Positions 34,618 through 43,830 are shown, numbered from the stretch's first letter. The stretch is DNA of 64,000 bases from Planctomycetota bacterium (GCA_020631815.1 JACKGW010000006.1:1-64000), one strand, 5' to 3'. The notes: a model not told the origin generated them from the sequence alone. A program made the numbers and translations.

Positions 34618-34761
34618 GGCACCTCCCGTCGGCAGCCTGCGCGGAAGGCGGTGTACCCCAAGCCACGGAGCATGGGAATGCGCGAGACGCCAAGGCCGGA
34701 TTGGGCCCCCGGTTCGAGGCCTGATTGGTCGATGAAGGGGAGCACGTAGGAGGCCTGACCG

Positions 34762-35997
34762 ATGGACGCGCGCTGGGAGCCGACGCCGGACCTGCTGGAG
34801 CAGGTGCATGCCGGCCGCGCCCTGGCCGATGCGGGTCGCGGCGACGAGGCGGAGGCCCACCTGCGCGATCTCGTGCGGAACACACGCGGCGGCCACCCCG
34901 GCAACGAGGTGATGGCCCTGCGCACGTTGATGACGCTCTACGGTCGAGCGGGCCTGTACCTGGATGCGCATCTGCTTGGCGTGTGCATCCAGGGGCTGAC
35001 GGAGAACGGCGGACGATCCGCACGCCCGGGCCTCGCGCACGGACTCACGGGGCAGTGCGGCGCGCTGGCCAAGCTGCATGTGGTCGAGGAGCTGGCGCCC
35101 ACGCTGGTGCAGCTGCGCCAGGTACTCGACACCCTTGACCCACCGATGCCGGGACTCGAGATGGGGTACTGCTCGGCGGCAGGGACCCTCGCGATGCTGT
35201 GCGACGACCTGGCCACCGCGCGTGCGCACGTCGAACGCTACCGCGCATGCTTCGATCGCGAGGGTCGCGGCATGGAGTCCATCTACCGCTGGGCGCTCGC
35301 GATGATGGATGCCCACGTCGCCCTGCGAGAGGGCCATCCGGACGTGGCACGCAGGATCTTCGCCCGCGTGGCGCGCGACGGCCTCACGCCGCCGTACCGC
35401 CGCTTGGGTCAGCTGCCGCTCGAGGTCAAAGCCGCGCGCCTGCTGGGCGACGCGGACGATGCACTTCGTCTGGGTCAGGAGACGCTCGAGATCCTGGAGG
35501 CCACTCGTGGTCAGCCGCTCCTGCGTGCCGAGGCCATCCACGAGGGGAACCACGTCGCACGCCAGCTGGAGGCCTTGGACGACGAGCGCGCCGTTCCGCT
35601 GATCCGATCGATCGACGAGATCGTGGCCGCCGCCGTGCTGCTCCGCCTTCACGACGTGGAGGGCTCCAGCCGCCGCCTCGTGGAGCTCGGCCTGGACACG
35701 GCCGCGAGCCGGCGGGTGCTGGCCCGCTTCCGCAAGCGCTTCGTCGAAGAGCAGCGCGAGCTCCTGCGTCGCGTCGCCCGACTGCTGGACGAAGACACGT
35801 CACGGGCGGCCCGTAGCCTGCTGACCCGCCAGCGTGGGGACGACCACGTGGCCATCTGTGCCTGGTGCGAGTGCGTCCGGGACGCGACCGGCGAGTGGCT
35901 GCCCATCGGCCACTTCGTTCCCCGCGAGGGCTCGCTCCGGGTCACCCACGGCATCTGCCCGACGTGCGCCGCCCACGAGGTCCGCGCCTCCGCCTGA
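34762..35997 (+). CDS. Helical-repeat protein with C-terminal CxxC-CxxC zinc motif
   Basis: The 411-aa protein is helical throughout residues 1-355, with TPR-like pairs (LADAGRGDEAEAHLRDLV, LRLGQETLEILEATRG). The C-terminus reads ICAWCECVRDATGEWLPIGH and GICPTCAAHEV, giving Cys366-x2-Cys369 and Cys399-x2-Cys402. The same kind of motif (CAWC-x-x-IRD-x-x-G-W, GICPDC) is found at the ends of some bacterial sensor kinases and response-regulator proteins and probably binds zinc. Here no PAS or kinase domain is present. It is cytoplasmic and probably regulatory. A 118-bp gap with a strong hairpin follows. Confidence 0.7.
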   Translation: MDARWEPTPDLLEQVHAGRALADAGRGDEAEAHLRDLVRNTRGGHPGNEVMALRTLMTLYGRAGLYLDAHLLGVCIQGLTENGGRSARPGLAHGLTGQCGALAKLHVVEELAPTLVQLRQVLDTLDPPMPGLEMGYCSAAGTLAMLCDDLATARAHVERYRACFDREGRGMESIYRWALAMMDAHVALREGHPDVARRIFARVARDGLTPPYRRLGQLPLEVKAARLLGDADDALRLGQETLEILEATRGQPLLRAEAIHEGNHVARQLEALDDERAVPLIRSIDEIVAAAVLLRLHDVEGSSRRLVELGLDTAASRRVLARFRKRFVEEQRELLRRVARLLDEDTSRAARSLLTRQRGDDHVAICAWCECVRDATGEWLPIGHFVPREGSLRVTHGICPTCAAHEVRASA

Positions 35998-36031
35998 GCC
36001 GAGCGGATACCCTGCACCCGCCGGGCTCGGG

Positions 36032-36057
36032 GGCTGCGGCTGCATGTTGCCGCAGCC
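36032..36057 (+). terminator. Terminator-like hairpin
   Basis: GGCTGCGGC (36032-36040) pairs over nine bases with GCCGCAGCC (36049-36057) around an 8-nt loop, 35 bp after the stop of the TPR/CxxC protein. There is no T-run. Confidence 0.5.
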
Positions 36058-36117
36058 GGCGTTCCCACAGGGGCCAGCAGCTGTGGCGTGTCCACCCTGG
36101 CGCGAGGGGCAGGTCTG

Positions 36118-38436
36118 ATGCGGTCCACGTCGAGGCATCTCGGTCGCTTGGCAGTCCTCCTGCTCGCACTCCACGGGGGTGGGCAAGCGCGTGCGGAGGA
36201 CGAGGCGCCGCTCCCGAGCTTGCCGGCTCTCGTCGACGTGGACGCGGACGGTCACCAGGCTGCCGTCGAGGCTTGGCTCGCGCTGTCGGTGCCGGATCGC
36301 GTCTCGTTGGCTCGCGCAGCTCTCGTGGGCGAGGACCAAGCCGCGGCCCGCGCCGCTTCGTTGCTCGTCGGCTGGCCGGACCTGTCTGTGGCCGAGACCC
36401 GTCGCGCCGCAGCGCTACGCGCGGAGCAGCCGACCTGGTGGTTCCGCGTGCCCGCGGGCCTTGGTGCGGAGGAGCCTTCACTCGGCAGTGACACCGGGTT
36501 CGGCGCCGTCGACTGGCCGGCTGGGATGCGTGCGGCCCTGGCGCACCCGCAGGATGTCGATCCGGACGACCTCGAGCTGCTCCATCGGGTGGCGCGTCCC
36601 GAACATGCCGACGTGCTTGCGGACGTCGTCGCCAGCTGCCGCGAGGAGTGGTTGGGTCCGATGTCGCTGACGTGCGGCGTGGTCGCCGACTGCGATCGTT
36701 CCGACACGCACCGCGAGGAGCTGGCCCGCTGCTTCCTGACCTTCGTGGAGCGACGCCGGGTCCAGGGAGCTGCGCAGGCGGCCGGGGGGCCTCGTGCAGC
36801 AATTCCGGTCGGCTTCGCGGCGCAGCACGACGCTCTGCTGCGGACGTACGTTGCCGAACGGATGTCGGGCGGCGATGCGCCGTTCGATCTCTCGGTGGTG
36901 TGGCTGCGCCGCGTTACGGCGAAGCGCACGTACGCCGACGCCGACGTGCCGCTTCTCGAGGCGGTAGCAGAGGCCGCCGGGATCGAGGACTCCTCGTACG
37001 CCCCCGATCGGCCGCTGGTCCTGACGGCGATGCGCAAGCTCGTGGCGCTAGCGCCTGGCAAAGCAACTGTCGTGCAGCGCGCCAAGGAGTTCACGGGGGG
37101 GAGCGACGCCCTGGGTGAGGCCGCGTTGGCGGCGTGGGCCGGAACCGGCGCGGCGGAGGCCTTGGCCTTGCTCGATCGCGACCAGGGCGGATGGGACGAC
37201 ATCGATCCCGACTGGCGGTGGCTGGCCGATCGCAAGCGCATGCGCGAGGAGGCCCTCGACGTCCTTCTGGACGACGGGGCGGATCGCGACGCGCAGGACG
37301 TCGTGCAGATGTGCCAGGCCTACGGTTGGGGTGTCCGACACGATGAGCAGAAGTGGGCCGGCATGGGGCCGGACGATGACGATGTGGCCTGGCTTGGCGA
37401 CGAGCTGGCAAGACGGCGTGCGGACGCGAACTTCCTGCTGGCCTGGCACATGTTCGCGGAGCCGGGCTCCTTGGACAGGGAGCGAGCGCGGGTTCTGCTC
37501 GAGGGGCTTGAAGCTGCCGGATCACCCCGCTGGGCAGGGCAGTACGGGCGTGCCTTCGGAGCTGTACTCGTCGAGCTGCTCGAGCTGGAGCCCGATCATG
37601 TGCGAGCGCTACTCGTGCAGTGGACGATGTCGGGGGCCCCGCAAGACGTCGAGGCCTTCGCGCCTTGGTGCCTGCGGCTCGGACTCGACGTCGCACCCGA
37701 GCTCCTGGCGCGTGGCTGGTCCACGTGGAGCTCGGAGGCCGCGGCCGAGCTCGGTCGGCACCCCGACTCCGCGGTCACGGCATTCCTGCGCATCGTGTTC
37801 GTGGCCTGCGATCCGAGCGAGCAGGACAAGGCCGCATGGGCGCTGTTGATGCGGGCAGGCGTCGACGCGCGAGCGGTTCGCCGTCTTGCGGAGAGCGTCT
37901 CCATCCTCGACTGGACGGACGAGCCTGACGTGCAGGAGACCATCCGACAGGCCCTGCTGGCCGGGGATGGAGTCGCCGCGATGTTGGCCGGCGCTCAGCA
38001 GGAGTCTGATCTGTCGTGCTTGGGACTCCTCCACGACGATCGGGTCCTCGCATGGCTTCGCACCAAGCGCGACGATCCTGGGTCTCGCCTGCCCGGCGAA
38101 GCGGAGCTCGCCCTTGGGTGGTCGGGCACGGACAGCGAGAAGCAGGTGTTGGCGCGCTTCGTCGCGGAGGGTCGGACCTGGATCCTCGAACAAGGAACCA
38201 TGGAGGGCGTGCCGGAGGGGCCGATCGTGGACCTCGTGGTCGAGCTGCTCGACACCAACTGCTGCCTGGGCTGGGTGGCCGCGGAGACCCTGAAGTCGAT
38301 GTACCCCGTGGTGCTCGACGGCGACACCGCGTGGGGTGGGTGCGGTACGCAGGCCACGCGTGAGCGTCTGCGCTCCTTCCGCTGGGTGCCCACGCCGTGG
38401 GACGGCACGCTGACCGCCGTGCGAGCCCAGCCCTGA
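36118..38436 (+). CDS. Large secreted HEAT-like protein
   Basis: The 772-aa protein starts at ATG 36118 with a signal peptide (LAVLLLALHGGGQARAED). The mature protein is almost wholly helical with HEAT-like spacing (PVDA-free but Ala/Leu/Asp-rich pairs such as RVSLARAALVGEDQAAARAA and AMRKLVALAPGKATVVQRA). Several Asp/Trp-rich loops (GGWDDIDPDWRWLAD, GMGPDDDDVAWLGDEL) could bind metal or partners. There are few cysteines, apart from a CC pair near the end (LLDTNCCLGW). No enzyme motif was found. It probably works as an exported scaffold. Confidence 0.6.
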   Translation: MRSTSRHLGRLAVLLLALHGGGQARAEDEAPLPSLPALVDVDADGHQAAVEAWLALSVPDRVSLARAALVGEDQAAARAASLLVGWPDLSVAETRRAAALRAEQPTWWFRVPAGLGAEEPSLGSDTGFGAVDWPAGMRAALAHPQDVDPDDLELLHRVARPEHADVLADVVASCREEWLGPMSLTCGVVADCDRSDTHREELARCFLTFVERRRVQGAAQAAGGPRAAIPVGFAAQHDALLRTYVAERMSGGDAPFDLSVVWLRRVTAKRTYADADVPLLEAVAEAAGIEDSSYAPDRPLVLTAMRKLVALAPGKATVVQRAKEFTGGSDALGEAALAAWAGTGAAEALALLDRDQGGWDDIDPDWRWLADRKRMREEALDVLLDDGADRDAQDVVQMCQAYGWGVRHDEQKWAGMGPDDDDVAWLGDELARRRADANFLLAWHMFAEPGSLDRERARVLLEGLEAAGSPRWAGQYGRAFGAVLVELLELEPDHVRALLVQWTMSGAPQDVEAFAPWCLRLGLDVAPELLARGWSTWSSEAAAELGRHPDSAVTAFLRIVFVACDPSEQDKAAWALLMRAGVDARAVRRLAESVSILDWTDEPDVQETIRQALLAGDGVAAMLAGAQQESDLSCLGLLHDDRVLAWLRTKRDDPGSRLPGEAELALGWSGTDSEKQVLARFVAEGRTWILEQGTMEGVPEGPIVDLVVELLDTNCCLGWVAAETLKSMYPVVLDGDTAWGGCGTQATRERLRSFRWVPTPWDGTLTAVRAQP

Positions 38437-38546
38437 GGGGGCGCCAGCGCGCCCAAGAGATGCTCCTCTCGCGCGTATCTACCGGCAGAGCCGCGGAGTG
38501 CCCCTCGCCCCGGTAGGCTGGGGTCGCTCGATCCCGGGAGATGGTC

Positions 38547-40310
38547 ATGCGGACGATCACGTGTCCGACGTGTGGGAAGCCCTTCGATGTGGAGGAGGGC
38601 GCGGTTGGTCCTGCGGCCGCCTGTCCGGCGTGCGGATCCTGTGCGTCGTGCGGGCGGGCAGAGAGCCGGCCCCCGCTGCCGTTGGCGGCGCGCATGGCTC
38701 GCGCGGGTGTCGTCGTCCTGGGGTCGCTGGCCTTGGGCGCCTTGCTTGCCTTGGGGCAGCGCGGCCCAAGGACGGGCCCCCCGGATGCCACCGTGCGAGC
38801 TGCGCCTCCGGAGAAGGCCTCGGAGGGGCGGCAGCTCGACGTTGCGCATCTCGTAGAGCGGTTCGAGAAGAGCCCGCCCACCGACATCGAGGGCTGGCTG
38901 GAGCTGCGCGAAGAGGTCGCGGCCCTTCCGCAGGAGCAACAGCGGGATCCCGCGTTGCGACCGCTCCTCGAGGGCTGGCTTGCCACCGCCGAAGCGTGGG
39001 CCGACGACGTGGCCCACCGGTTGGTCGGTGACGTGGAGTTCGTGCTCAGCTCAGAGGACGAGAACCTCTTCATGGACTTGCGGGAGGAGGACCTGCCTGC
39101 GATCGCCACGATCGAGGACGCGCGCGAGAGGCGTTGGTTCCCGCCGGACGCTTCCGCCGATCTGGCGGCGGCACGTGACGCCATCAAGCAGCTTCGCGCG
39201 TGGATGAACGCTCGGGTGGAGGACCCTGCGGCGCGGGCGGCTGCCGCGTACCGAGCGAACATGGAGCTGGACGAGTTCCATGGACACTTCGACCCCGAGG
39301 TCGTCTGGCAGAGTCCGTTCTTGGTGTTCGTGGCGGGGGCGCCGCGCCCCAAGGACGAGTCCCCCGAGACCGCACCCTACGAAGTCCGCCGGAGACGGGA
39401 GATCGCCGCGGACGCCTCCGCCATCTTGCAGGCCGTGAAGACGGAATGGGACCACGTCTTCGGACAGCCTCTGGGGCTTGCGGATCTCATGGCGCCCTAC
39501 GGCGGCAAGGAGGACTATCCGATTGGCGTGCGCAGCTACGCCGACGGACACGTCGTGGGCCTGTGGATCTACGACTCCTGGGGGGCACGGCAGGCCGTGC
39601 GCACCCAATTGCACGTACGCAGCAACTGGTTCGTAGGCACGACCGCCGGCAGCTTCGACGTGCAGAACGCCCCGATCCAGACGTGGCCGGCCAACGCGGA
39701 CCCCGAGGACGAGGGGCGCCTCGGGCGGCGCATCGCCCATGCGGGCGTTCGTGCCCTGATGTACGCGCATGCGCGGCAGCAGGCCAACTGGCGCAAGCCG
39801 CGCATCCGGGACAGCGCGTGGATCAACGGCATCTGCGCCCAGCTCGAGAGCGTCACGCGCACGGAAAGTGGTTCGTGGGTGATCGAGCCGCGCAACGAGT
39901 TCCTCCTGGAGGAAGCACGGGTGCTTCGCGCGCGGCGGACCGAGAAGCGCGGTGGGTATCCCTGCTTCCCCCTGCGCGCGCTCCTCGAGATCACGGACTA
40001 CCGCGATGCGGCTCGCGAGGCGCTCGTGCGCTTCGATCTCACCGAGCCCGACGCCTACTTCCTGTTCCGCCAGCAGTCGTGGATGTTCCTGCACTTCCTG
40101 CGCACGCTCGACGAGGGTGCGCATTGGCCGAAGTTCCTGGATCTCGTCCGCGAGTGGGCGCTGCTTCCAAGGGGGGCCAGTGCCGGGTACGTGATCGATC
40201 GGGTGTTCCCGGCGGGCGAGCTCGACGAGCTGCAGGAGCGTTGGCCGGCGTTCGTCGACGACCTCCTCGGCCCCGCTCCGGAGCCCCTCGCCGAGAACGA
40301 CGGCAAGTAG
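38547..40310 (+). CDS. Zinc-ribbon membrane protein with inactive peptidase-MA-like domain
   Basis: The 587-aa protein starts at ATG 38547, six bases after GGGAG; ATG 38541 overlaps that site and is less likely. Residues 1-36 form a zinc ribbon (Cys6, 9, 26, 29, with extra Cys32, 35), and a membrane helix follows at 51-70. The C-terminal half matches the layout of peptidase-MA/DUF1570 gluzincins: RRIAHAGVRALMYAH where HExxH is expected, RDSAWINGICAQLESV where WLNEGLAEY is expected, and later AYFLFRQQSWMFLHFLRTL and GYVIDRVFPAGELDELQERW. The metal-binding Glu/His residues are missing, so it should be catalytically dead. Confidence 0.6.
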   Translation: MRTITCPTCGKPFDVEEGAVGPAAACPACGSCASCGRAESRPPLPLAARMARAGVVVLGSLALGALLALGQRGPRTGPPDATVRAAPPEKASEGRQLDVAHLVERFEKSPPTDIEGWLELREEVAALPQEQQRDPALRPLLEGWLATAEAWADDVAHRLVGDVEFVLSSEDENLFMDLREEDLPAIATIEDARERRWFPPDASADLAAARDAIKQLRAWMNARVEDPAARAAAAYRANMELDEFHGHFDPEVVWQSPFLVFVAGAPRPKDESPETAPYEVRRRREIAADASAILQAVKTEWDHVFGQPLGLADLMAPYGGKEDYPIGVRSYADGHVVGLWIYDSWGARQAVRTQLHVRSNWFVGTTAGSFDVQNAPIQTWPANADPEDEGRLGRRIAHAGVRALMYAHARQQANWRKPRIRDSAWINGICAQLESVTRTESGSWVIEPRNEFLLEEARVLRARRTEKRGGYPCFPLRALLEITDYRDAAREALVRFDLTEPDAYFLFRQQSWMFLHFLRTLDEGAHWPKFLDLVREWALLPRGASAGYVIDRVFPAGELDELQERWPAFVDDLLGPAPEPLAENDGK

Positions 40311-40316
40311 CGCGCG

Positions 40317-40577
40317 GAGGTGTCTGAACCCCGTGAGGAGTGCAGAGGGGGTACGGAATAGCCCCTCTGCCGCGAGGGCGTGAGCCTGGGCGCCGGATCC
40401 GCGCAGGAGCGCGGCACGACCGTGTGAGCGCTCCGCTTGGGTTCAGACCCCGTGCCCGCGTCGCCGCTGGCGCGGCAACGCATCACGGGATCAGACCCCG
40501 CGCTCGGCGAGCCCTCCCGCGCGGAGGTGTCTGATCCCGTGTCTGACCGTGAGGAGTGCAGAGGGGGTACGGAATAG
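40317..40577. repeat. 207-bp tandem repeat: unit 1 and left part of unit 2
   Basis: The motif GCGGAGGTGTCTGA begins both units (at about 40315 and 40522), giving a 207-bp period. Each unit carries a 9-bp stem GCAGAGGGG/CCCCTCTGC with the 11-nt loop GTACGGAATAG (unit 1: stem 40342-40370, loop 40351-40361). Each unit also carries a 65-bp segment with TTCAGACCCC and ATCAGACCCC flanking a CCCGTG/CACGGG inverted repeat (40435-40499). Unit 2 is cut at 40577 by an insertion sequence. The unit is REP-like and non-coding. Confidence 0.85.
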
Positions 40578-42031
40578 CCATCGCCGTCAACTTAGCGGCC
40601 CTTCTTTCGGGCCCCCGGCGGCGGGGGTAGCTCCCTCCAGCGCACGCCCCACTCGAAGGTCTTGGTCGTGGTGCGGGGTCGGCTGCCGCGGGTCTTGTCG
40701 GCCAGGATTCGCTTGAGGGCGATCCGCAGGCTGCAGGCCCGGCGCCAGTCGGGTTTGTTGAGCGTCACGTCCGGGTTGGCCAGCTGGGTCATCAGGAAGG
40801 CGTACTCGAACGTCGCCAGGGTCGCCGCCGCGGCGCCGAGCAGCGGGAACAGCTTGGCCGGCGAGAGGGCTTCCGGCTCGATGGCGGCCGCCTCGGCGAT
40901 CCGCCCCTGCGCCGTACGCATCGCCGTGTGCACGATGGCCGAGGCGTACAGCTGCATGGCCACCGCATTGGCGTTGCCGCAGTAGAAGCAACCCAGGTTG
41001 AGCACCTCCTTCAGGTCGTGGAACATCCGCTCCACGTCCCAGCGGTCGTCGTAGAGATCCGCGATCTCCACCGCCGAGAGGCGCTCCGGATCCAGCACGT
41101 TCGTCACGAACTCGTAGGTCTTCGCCCCGAGCGTGAAGCGAACCAGCCGCGCCGGCAGCTTCGCACGTGCGCCCAGCGTGATGAGCGAGTCCTCCAGGAT
41201 CCCGCCCCGGTACTCGAAGCGGCCGAGCTCCTCGCCCGGCTCCACCTTCCCGTTGTTCGGGCGGCGAAACACCCCGAACAGCCCGCAGGCGTCCACATCC
41301 GCCAAGAACGCGGGCGTCCCGTACAGCCGGTCACCCAGGGCCAGCGAGCCCTTCGGCAACCGCTCGAGCACCTCGCGCGCCGACAGCAGCTCGGCCTGCT
41401 CCAGCGTGTGCGAGTAGCCCAGGTGCTCGAGCGTCCCGCGCCGCAGGTCGTAGCAGGCGAAGATCACGCCCGGCAGCGGCACCGCCGTGTGCCCCTGCGT
41501 GATCTTCAGCCGCCGCGCCACCGGGTCCAGCGTCGAGCCGTCGAAGATGTGGATCGCCGGGAACACCTCCGAAAGGCGTCGGTGCCGCCCCGCAAAGCGA
41601 GGCGGCTCGCTCGCCTTCACGCTGTCGCGGAAGGCGGCAAACACCTCCGCGAAGAAGTCCCACCGCAGGTCCTCGCAACGCTGGAAGAACGCCTGGTGGG
41701 AGGACTCCACCGGCGGGTACCCCATCCGGCCCCCGGAGGCCTCGCGAAGCGCCGCCGACAGCGACGGCGGCGCCCGCAGGATGACGGCCGTCCAGAAGGC
41801 CACCATCCGCTCCAGCGTCCACACCCGTCGCCGCTCGTCCTCGCGAAGCGCCTCGTAGGCCGACGCCACCAACGCGCCCGTCAGGTGCTCGTGCAGCAGC
41901 TCGGTCACGCCAACGAGATCAATCTCCGGGTTCGAGATGCCCTTCGCCACGGGGAGGTCCTCCTGCCGGAGGAATCGGTAGGCGTCAGGCTCAAAAGGAG
42001 GCCGACCCGACGCCTAAGTTGACGGCGATGG
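40578..42031. mobile_element. IS4-family insertion sequence A, complete
   Basis: This 1454-bp element has perfect 18-bp terminal inverted repeats, CCATCGCCGTCAACTTAG at 40578-40595 and its complement at 42014-42031. It is flanked by an 11-bp direct repeat GTACGGAATAG (40567-40577 and 42032-42042), the size typical of IS4-family target duplications. It contains one intact transposase gene reading leftward. The target duplication is exactly the loop of the repeat hairpin. The identical ends and duplication point to a recent insertion. Confidence 0.95.
40592..41950 (-). CDS. IS4-family transposase
   Basis: The 452-aa protein starts at GTG 41950 behind AGGAGG, and its stop lies inside the left terminal repeat. 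It has the DDE catalytic pattern: first Asp in IHIFDGSTLDP, second Asp in LALGDRLYGTP, and the IS4 signature Y-x2-R-x3-E-x6-K in YDDRWDVERMFHDLKEVL. Length and frame are intact, so it is probably active. An N-terminal helical region before the first Asp should bind the ends. Confidence 0.95.
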   Translation of the reverse strand: MAKGISNPEIDLVGVTELLHEHLTGALVASAYEALREDERRRVWTLERMVAFWTAVILRAPPSLSAALREASGGRMGYPPVESSHQAFFQRCEDLRWDFFAEVFAAFRDSVKASEPPRFAGRHRRLSEVFPAIHIFDGSTLDPVARRLKITQGHTAVPLPGVIFACYDLRRGTLEHLGYSHTLEQAELLSAREVLERLPKGSLALGDRLYGTPAFLADVDACGLFGVFRRPNNGKVEPGEELGRFEYRGGILEDSLITLGARAKLPARLVRFTLGAKTYEFVTNVLDPERLSAVEIADLYDDRWDVERMFHDLKEVLNLGCFYCGNANAVAMQLYASAIVHTAMRTAQGRIAEAAAIEPEALSPAKLFPLLGAAAATLATFEYAFLMTQLANPDVTLNKPDWRRACSLRIALKRILADKTRGSRPRTTTKTFEWGVRWRELPPPPGARKKGR

Positions 42032-42131
42032 GTACGGAATAGCCCCTCTGCCGCGAGGGCGTGAGCCCGAGCGCCGACTCCGCGCGGGAGCGCGGCATGA
42101 CCGTGTGAGCGCTCCGCTTGGGTTCAGACCC
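42032..42131. repeat. 207-bp repeat: middle part of unit 2
   Basis: This 100-bp fragment continues repeat unit 2 after insertion sequence A. It begins with the duplicated loop GTACGGAATAG, then CCCCTCTGC and about 75 bp similar to 40362-40440. It ends at GGGTTCAGACCC, where insertion sequence B begins. Confidence 0.85.
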
Positions 42132-43674
42132 AATGGCAGGGACTTAAGGAGGCGCCCCTGCCAGGCGGCTTCGTTTGACGGGGTAGTTGGAGGCCTTGCG
42201 CTTGACCGCTCGTGGGTAGCTGCGTCCGGGGCGTGGTGGGACGACCACACGTGCGAGAGCCCACAGGAGCTGTTCGAAGCGGTCGACCAGGCGGTGGGTC
42301 GGGGCCCGCATCATGTCGGGCACGGCATCGCCGATGCGCGACAGGCAGTAGGTGAAGCTCAGTCGCTTGGGCGGCAGGGGCGCCGTGTCTGCCGTGGCGC
42401 GTGGTGCTGCCATGGCCATGAGGATTCGCACCAGGTTGTAGGCGATGAGGATGCCCCACAGTTCCTGGAGTACGCGCTCGGGGAGCATGCTGCGCACGGC
42501 CGTGGGTCGGGACGACGCGGTGATGCCCAGCAGGTGGCACTTGATCTCGTCGAAGCCGATTTCGGCTTCCCAGCGCTCTTTGTAGAGGTCGGCGAACCGT
42601 GCTGCCGGGATGGCCCGGGGATCGAGCAGGCTGGTGACGAGGACGTACTCCTCCTGGGACTCGTGGAGTTGGTAGCGGATGCGCCGCACGACCCAACCGG
42701 GCGGAAGCTCGGGCCGCTCACGGCGTCGCTTGCGATCGGCTCGGACGCGAACGAGATCATCTCCGGGGCCGAAGTTCTGGAGGACCTCGAACCGCGTGTT
42801 GGAGCGCACGCGCAACAGGAACTGGGCCCCGCGATCGAGGATGTCCTGCAGCAGGCCGAAGGCGTTGAATCCCCTGTCCATGACCACCAGGGAGCCGGGA
42901 TCGATCTCGTGCAGCACATGGCCCGCGAGCGCGTACTCGCTATCGCGGTAGCCGCCGAAGCTGGCCGCGCGGGCCAAGCGCGTGCTGATGTCGAAGAGGA
43001 TCACGGTGCGGAACTGGGGGTGGCTGGCGTGTCCCTGGATGGCGCCGGGACGATCGAAGAAGGCCATGTTCTCTGGCGTGTCGGGCGTTCGGCCCGTGGA
43101 CCCATCCAAGGCCAGCGCTCGATGGCCGTGGAACAGGCGCGGTTGTGTCTGGCGCAACCACGTGTGGGCGCTTCGCTCGAAGAGGCGACGCAGCGGCTCG
43201 ATGCCGACACGATCCCGGGCTCGGCTCAAGGCGGACGTGGACGGCACGTCGCCGCGCCAGAGTCCTCGATCGTGGGTGGCTTCGCGGACCCGACCGAGCA
43301 GGTTGACGTAGGAGTCGCGGCGGTAGAGGCCCATGAGGATCACGAGCGAAGCAACGAGCTGCGGCGGGAGAAGGCGGATGCGCAAGGCATCGCGACCACA
43401 AGCCCGGATGGCCTCGGCGATCCAGGAGGGCGGCAGGGCCGAGGAGAAGGCCTCGACGGCGAAGAGATCAGGCCGATCCTCAAGCGAGTCCCGGCATGAT
43501 GCGATCCGAACCATGGCACCCCTGCTTCCTGCCGCGGCGGCGTTTGTGGTTACTCACCGCATCGGCTTGGATTCAGGGGTGCTTCTCTTTCCTGCCCTCA
43601 GGGCCTGCCGGCTCGCGGCCGACCCAAAGCAGCACGTAGCGCTGCCACATCGGGACGCCTAAGTCCCTGCCATT
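42132..43674. mobile_element. IS4-family insertion sequence B, complete
   Basis: This 1543-bp element has 15-bp perfect terminal inverted repeats, AATGGCAGGGACTTA at 42132-42146 and its complement at 43660-43674. It is flanked by a 12-bp duplication GGGTTCAGACCC (42120-42131 and 43675-43686). It holds one intact transposase gene. It differs completely from insertion sequence A in sequence and ends, yet entered the same repeat unit about 90 bp away. Confidence 0.93.
42144..43514 (-). CDS. IS4-family transposase (second type)
   Basis: The 456-aa protein starts at ATG 43514. DDE residues are in HRALALDGSTGRTPD, SLVVMDRGFNAFG, and YKERWEAEIGFDEIKCHLLG, the last fitting Y-x2-R-x3-E-x6-K of IS4 transposases. 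The N-terminus has the conserved-looking PPSWIAEAIRACG and LVILMGLYRRDSYVNLLGRV regions seen in the IS4 Sa-like group. The stop lies in the left terminal repeat. Full length, no frameshift. Confidence 0.95.
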   Translation of the reverse strand: MVRIASCRDSLEDRPDLFAVEAFSSALPPSWIAEAIRACGRDALRIRLLPPQLVASLVILMGLYRRDSYVNLLGRVREATHDRGLWRGDVPSTSALSRARDRVGIEPLRRLFERSAHTWLRQTQPRLFHGHRALALDGSTGRTPDTPENMAFFDRPGAIQGHASHPQFRTVILFDISTRLARAASFGGYRDSEYALAGHVLHEIDPGSLVVMDRGFNAFGLLQDILDRGAQFLLRVRSNTRFEVLQNFGPGDDLVRVRADRKRRRERPELPPGWVVRRIRYQLHESQEEYVLVTSLLDPRAIPAARFADLYKERWEAEIGFDEIKCHLLGITASSRPTAVRSMLPERVLQELWGILIAYNLVRILMAMAAPRATADTAPLPPKRLSFTYCLSRIGDAVPDMMRAPTHRLVDRFEQLLWALARVVVPPRPGRSYPRAVKRKASNYPVKRSRLAGAPP

Positions 43675-43830
43675 GGGTTCAGACCCCGTGCCCGCGTCGC
43701 CGCTGGCGCGGCAACGCATCACGGGATCAGACCCCGCGCTCGGCGAGACCTCCCGCGCGGAGGTGTCTGATCCCGTGTCTGGGAGCGAAGCGACACTGAC
43801 GCGGGGTCTGATACCGGAGTGCGGCGTGCG
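43675..43830. repeat. 207-bp repeat: right part of unit 2 and tail
   Basis: The rest of repeat unit 2 resumes at GGGTTCAGACCC and contains the 65-bp REP-like core up to 43735, then GCGGAGGTGTCTGATCCC and a further TCTGATACCGGAGTGCG motif. The last motif resembles sequence before the solo copy at 51330. No gene is present. Confidence 0.8.
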
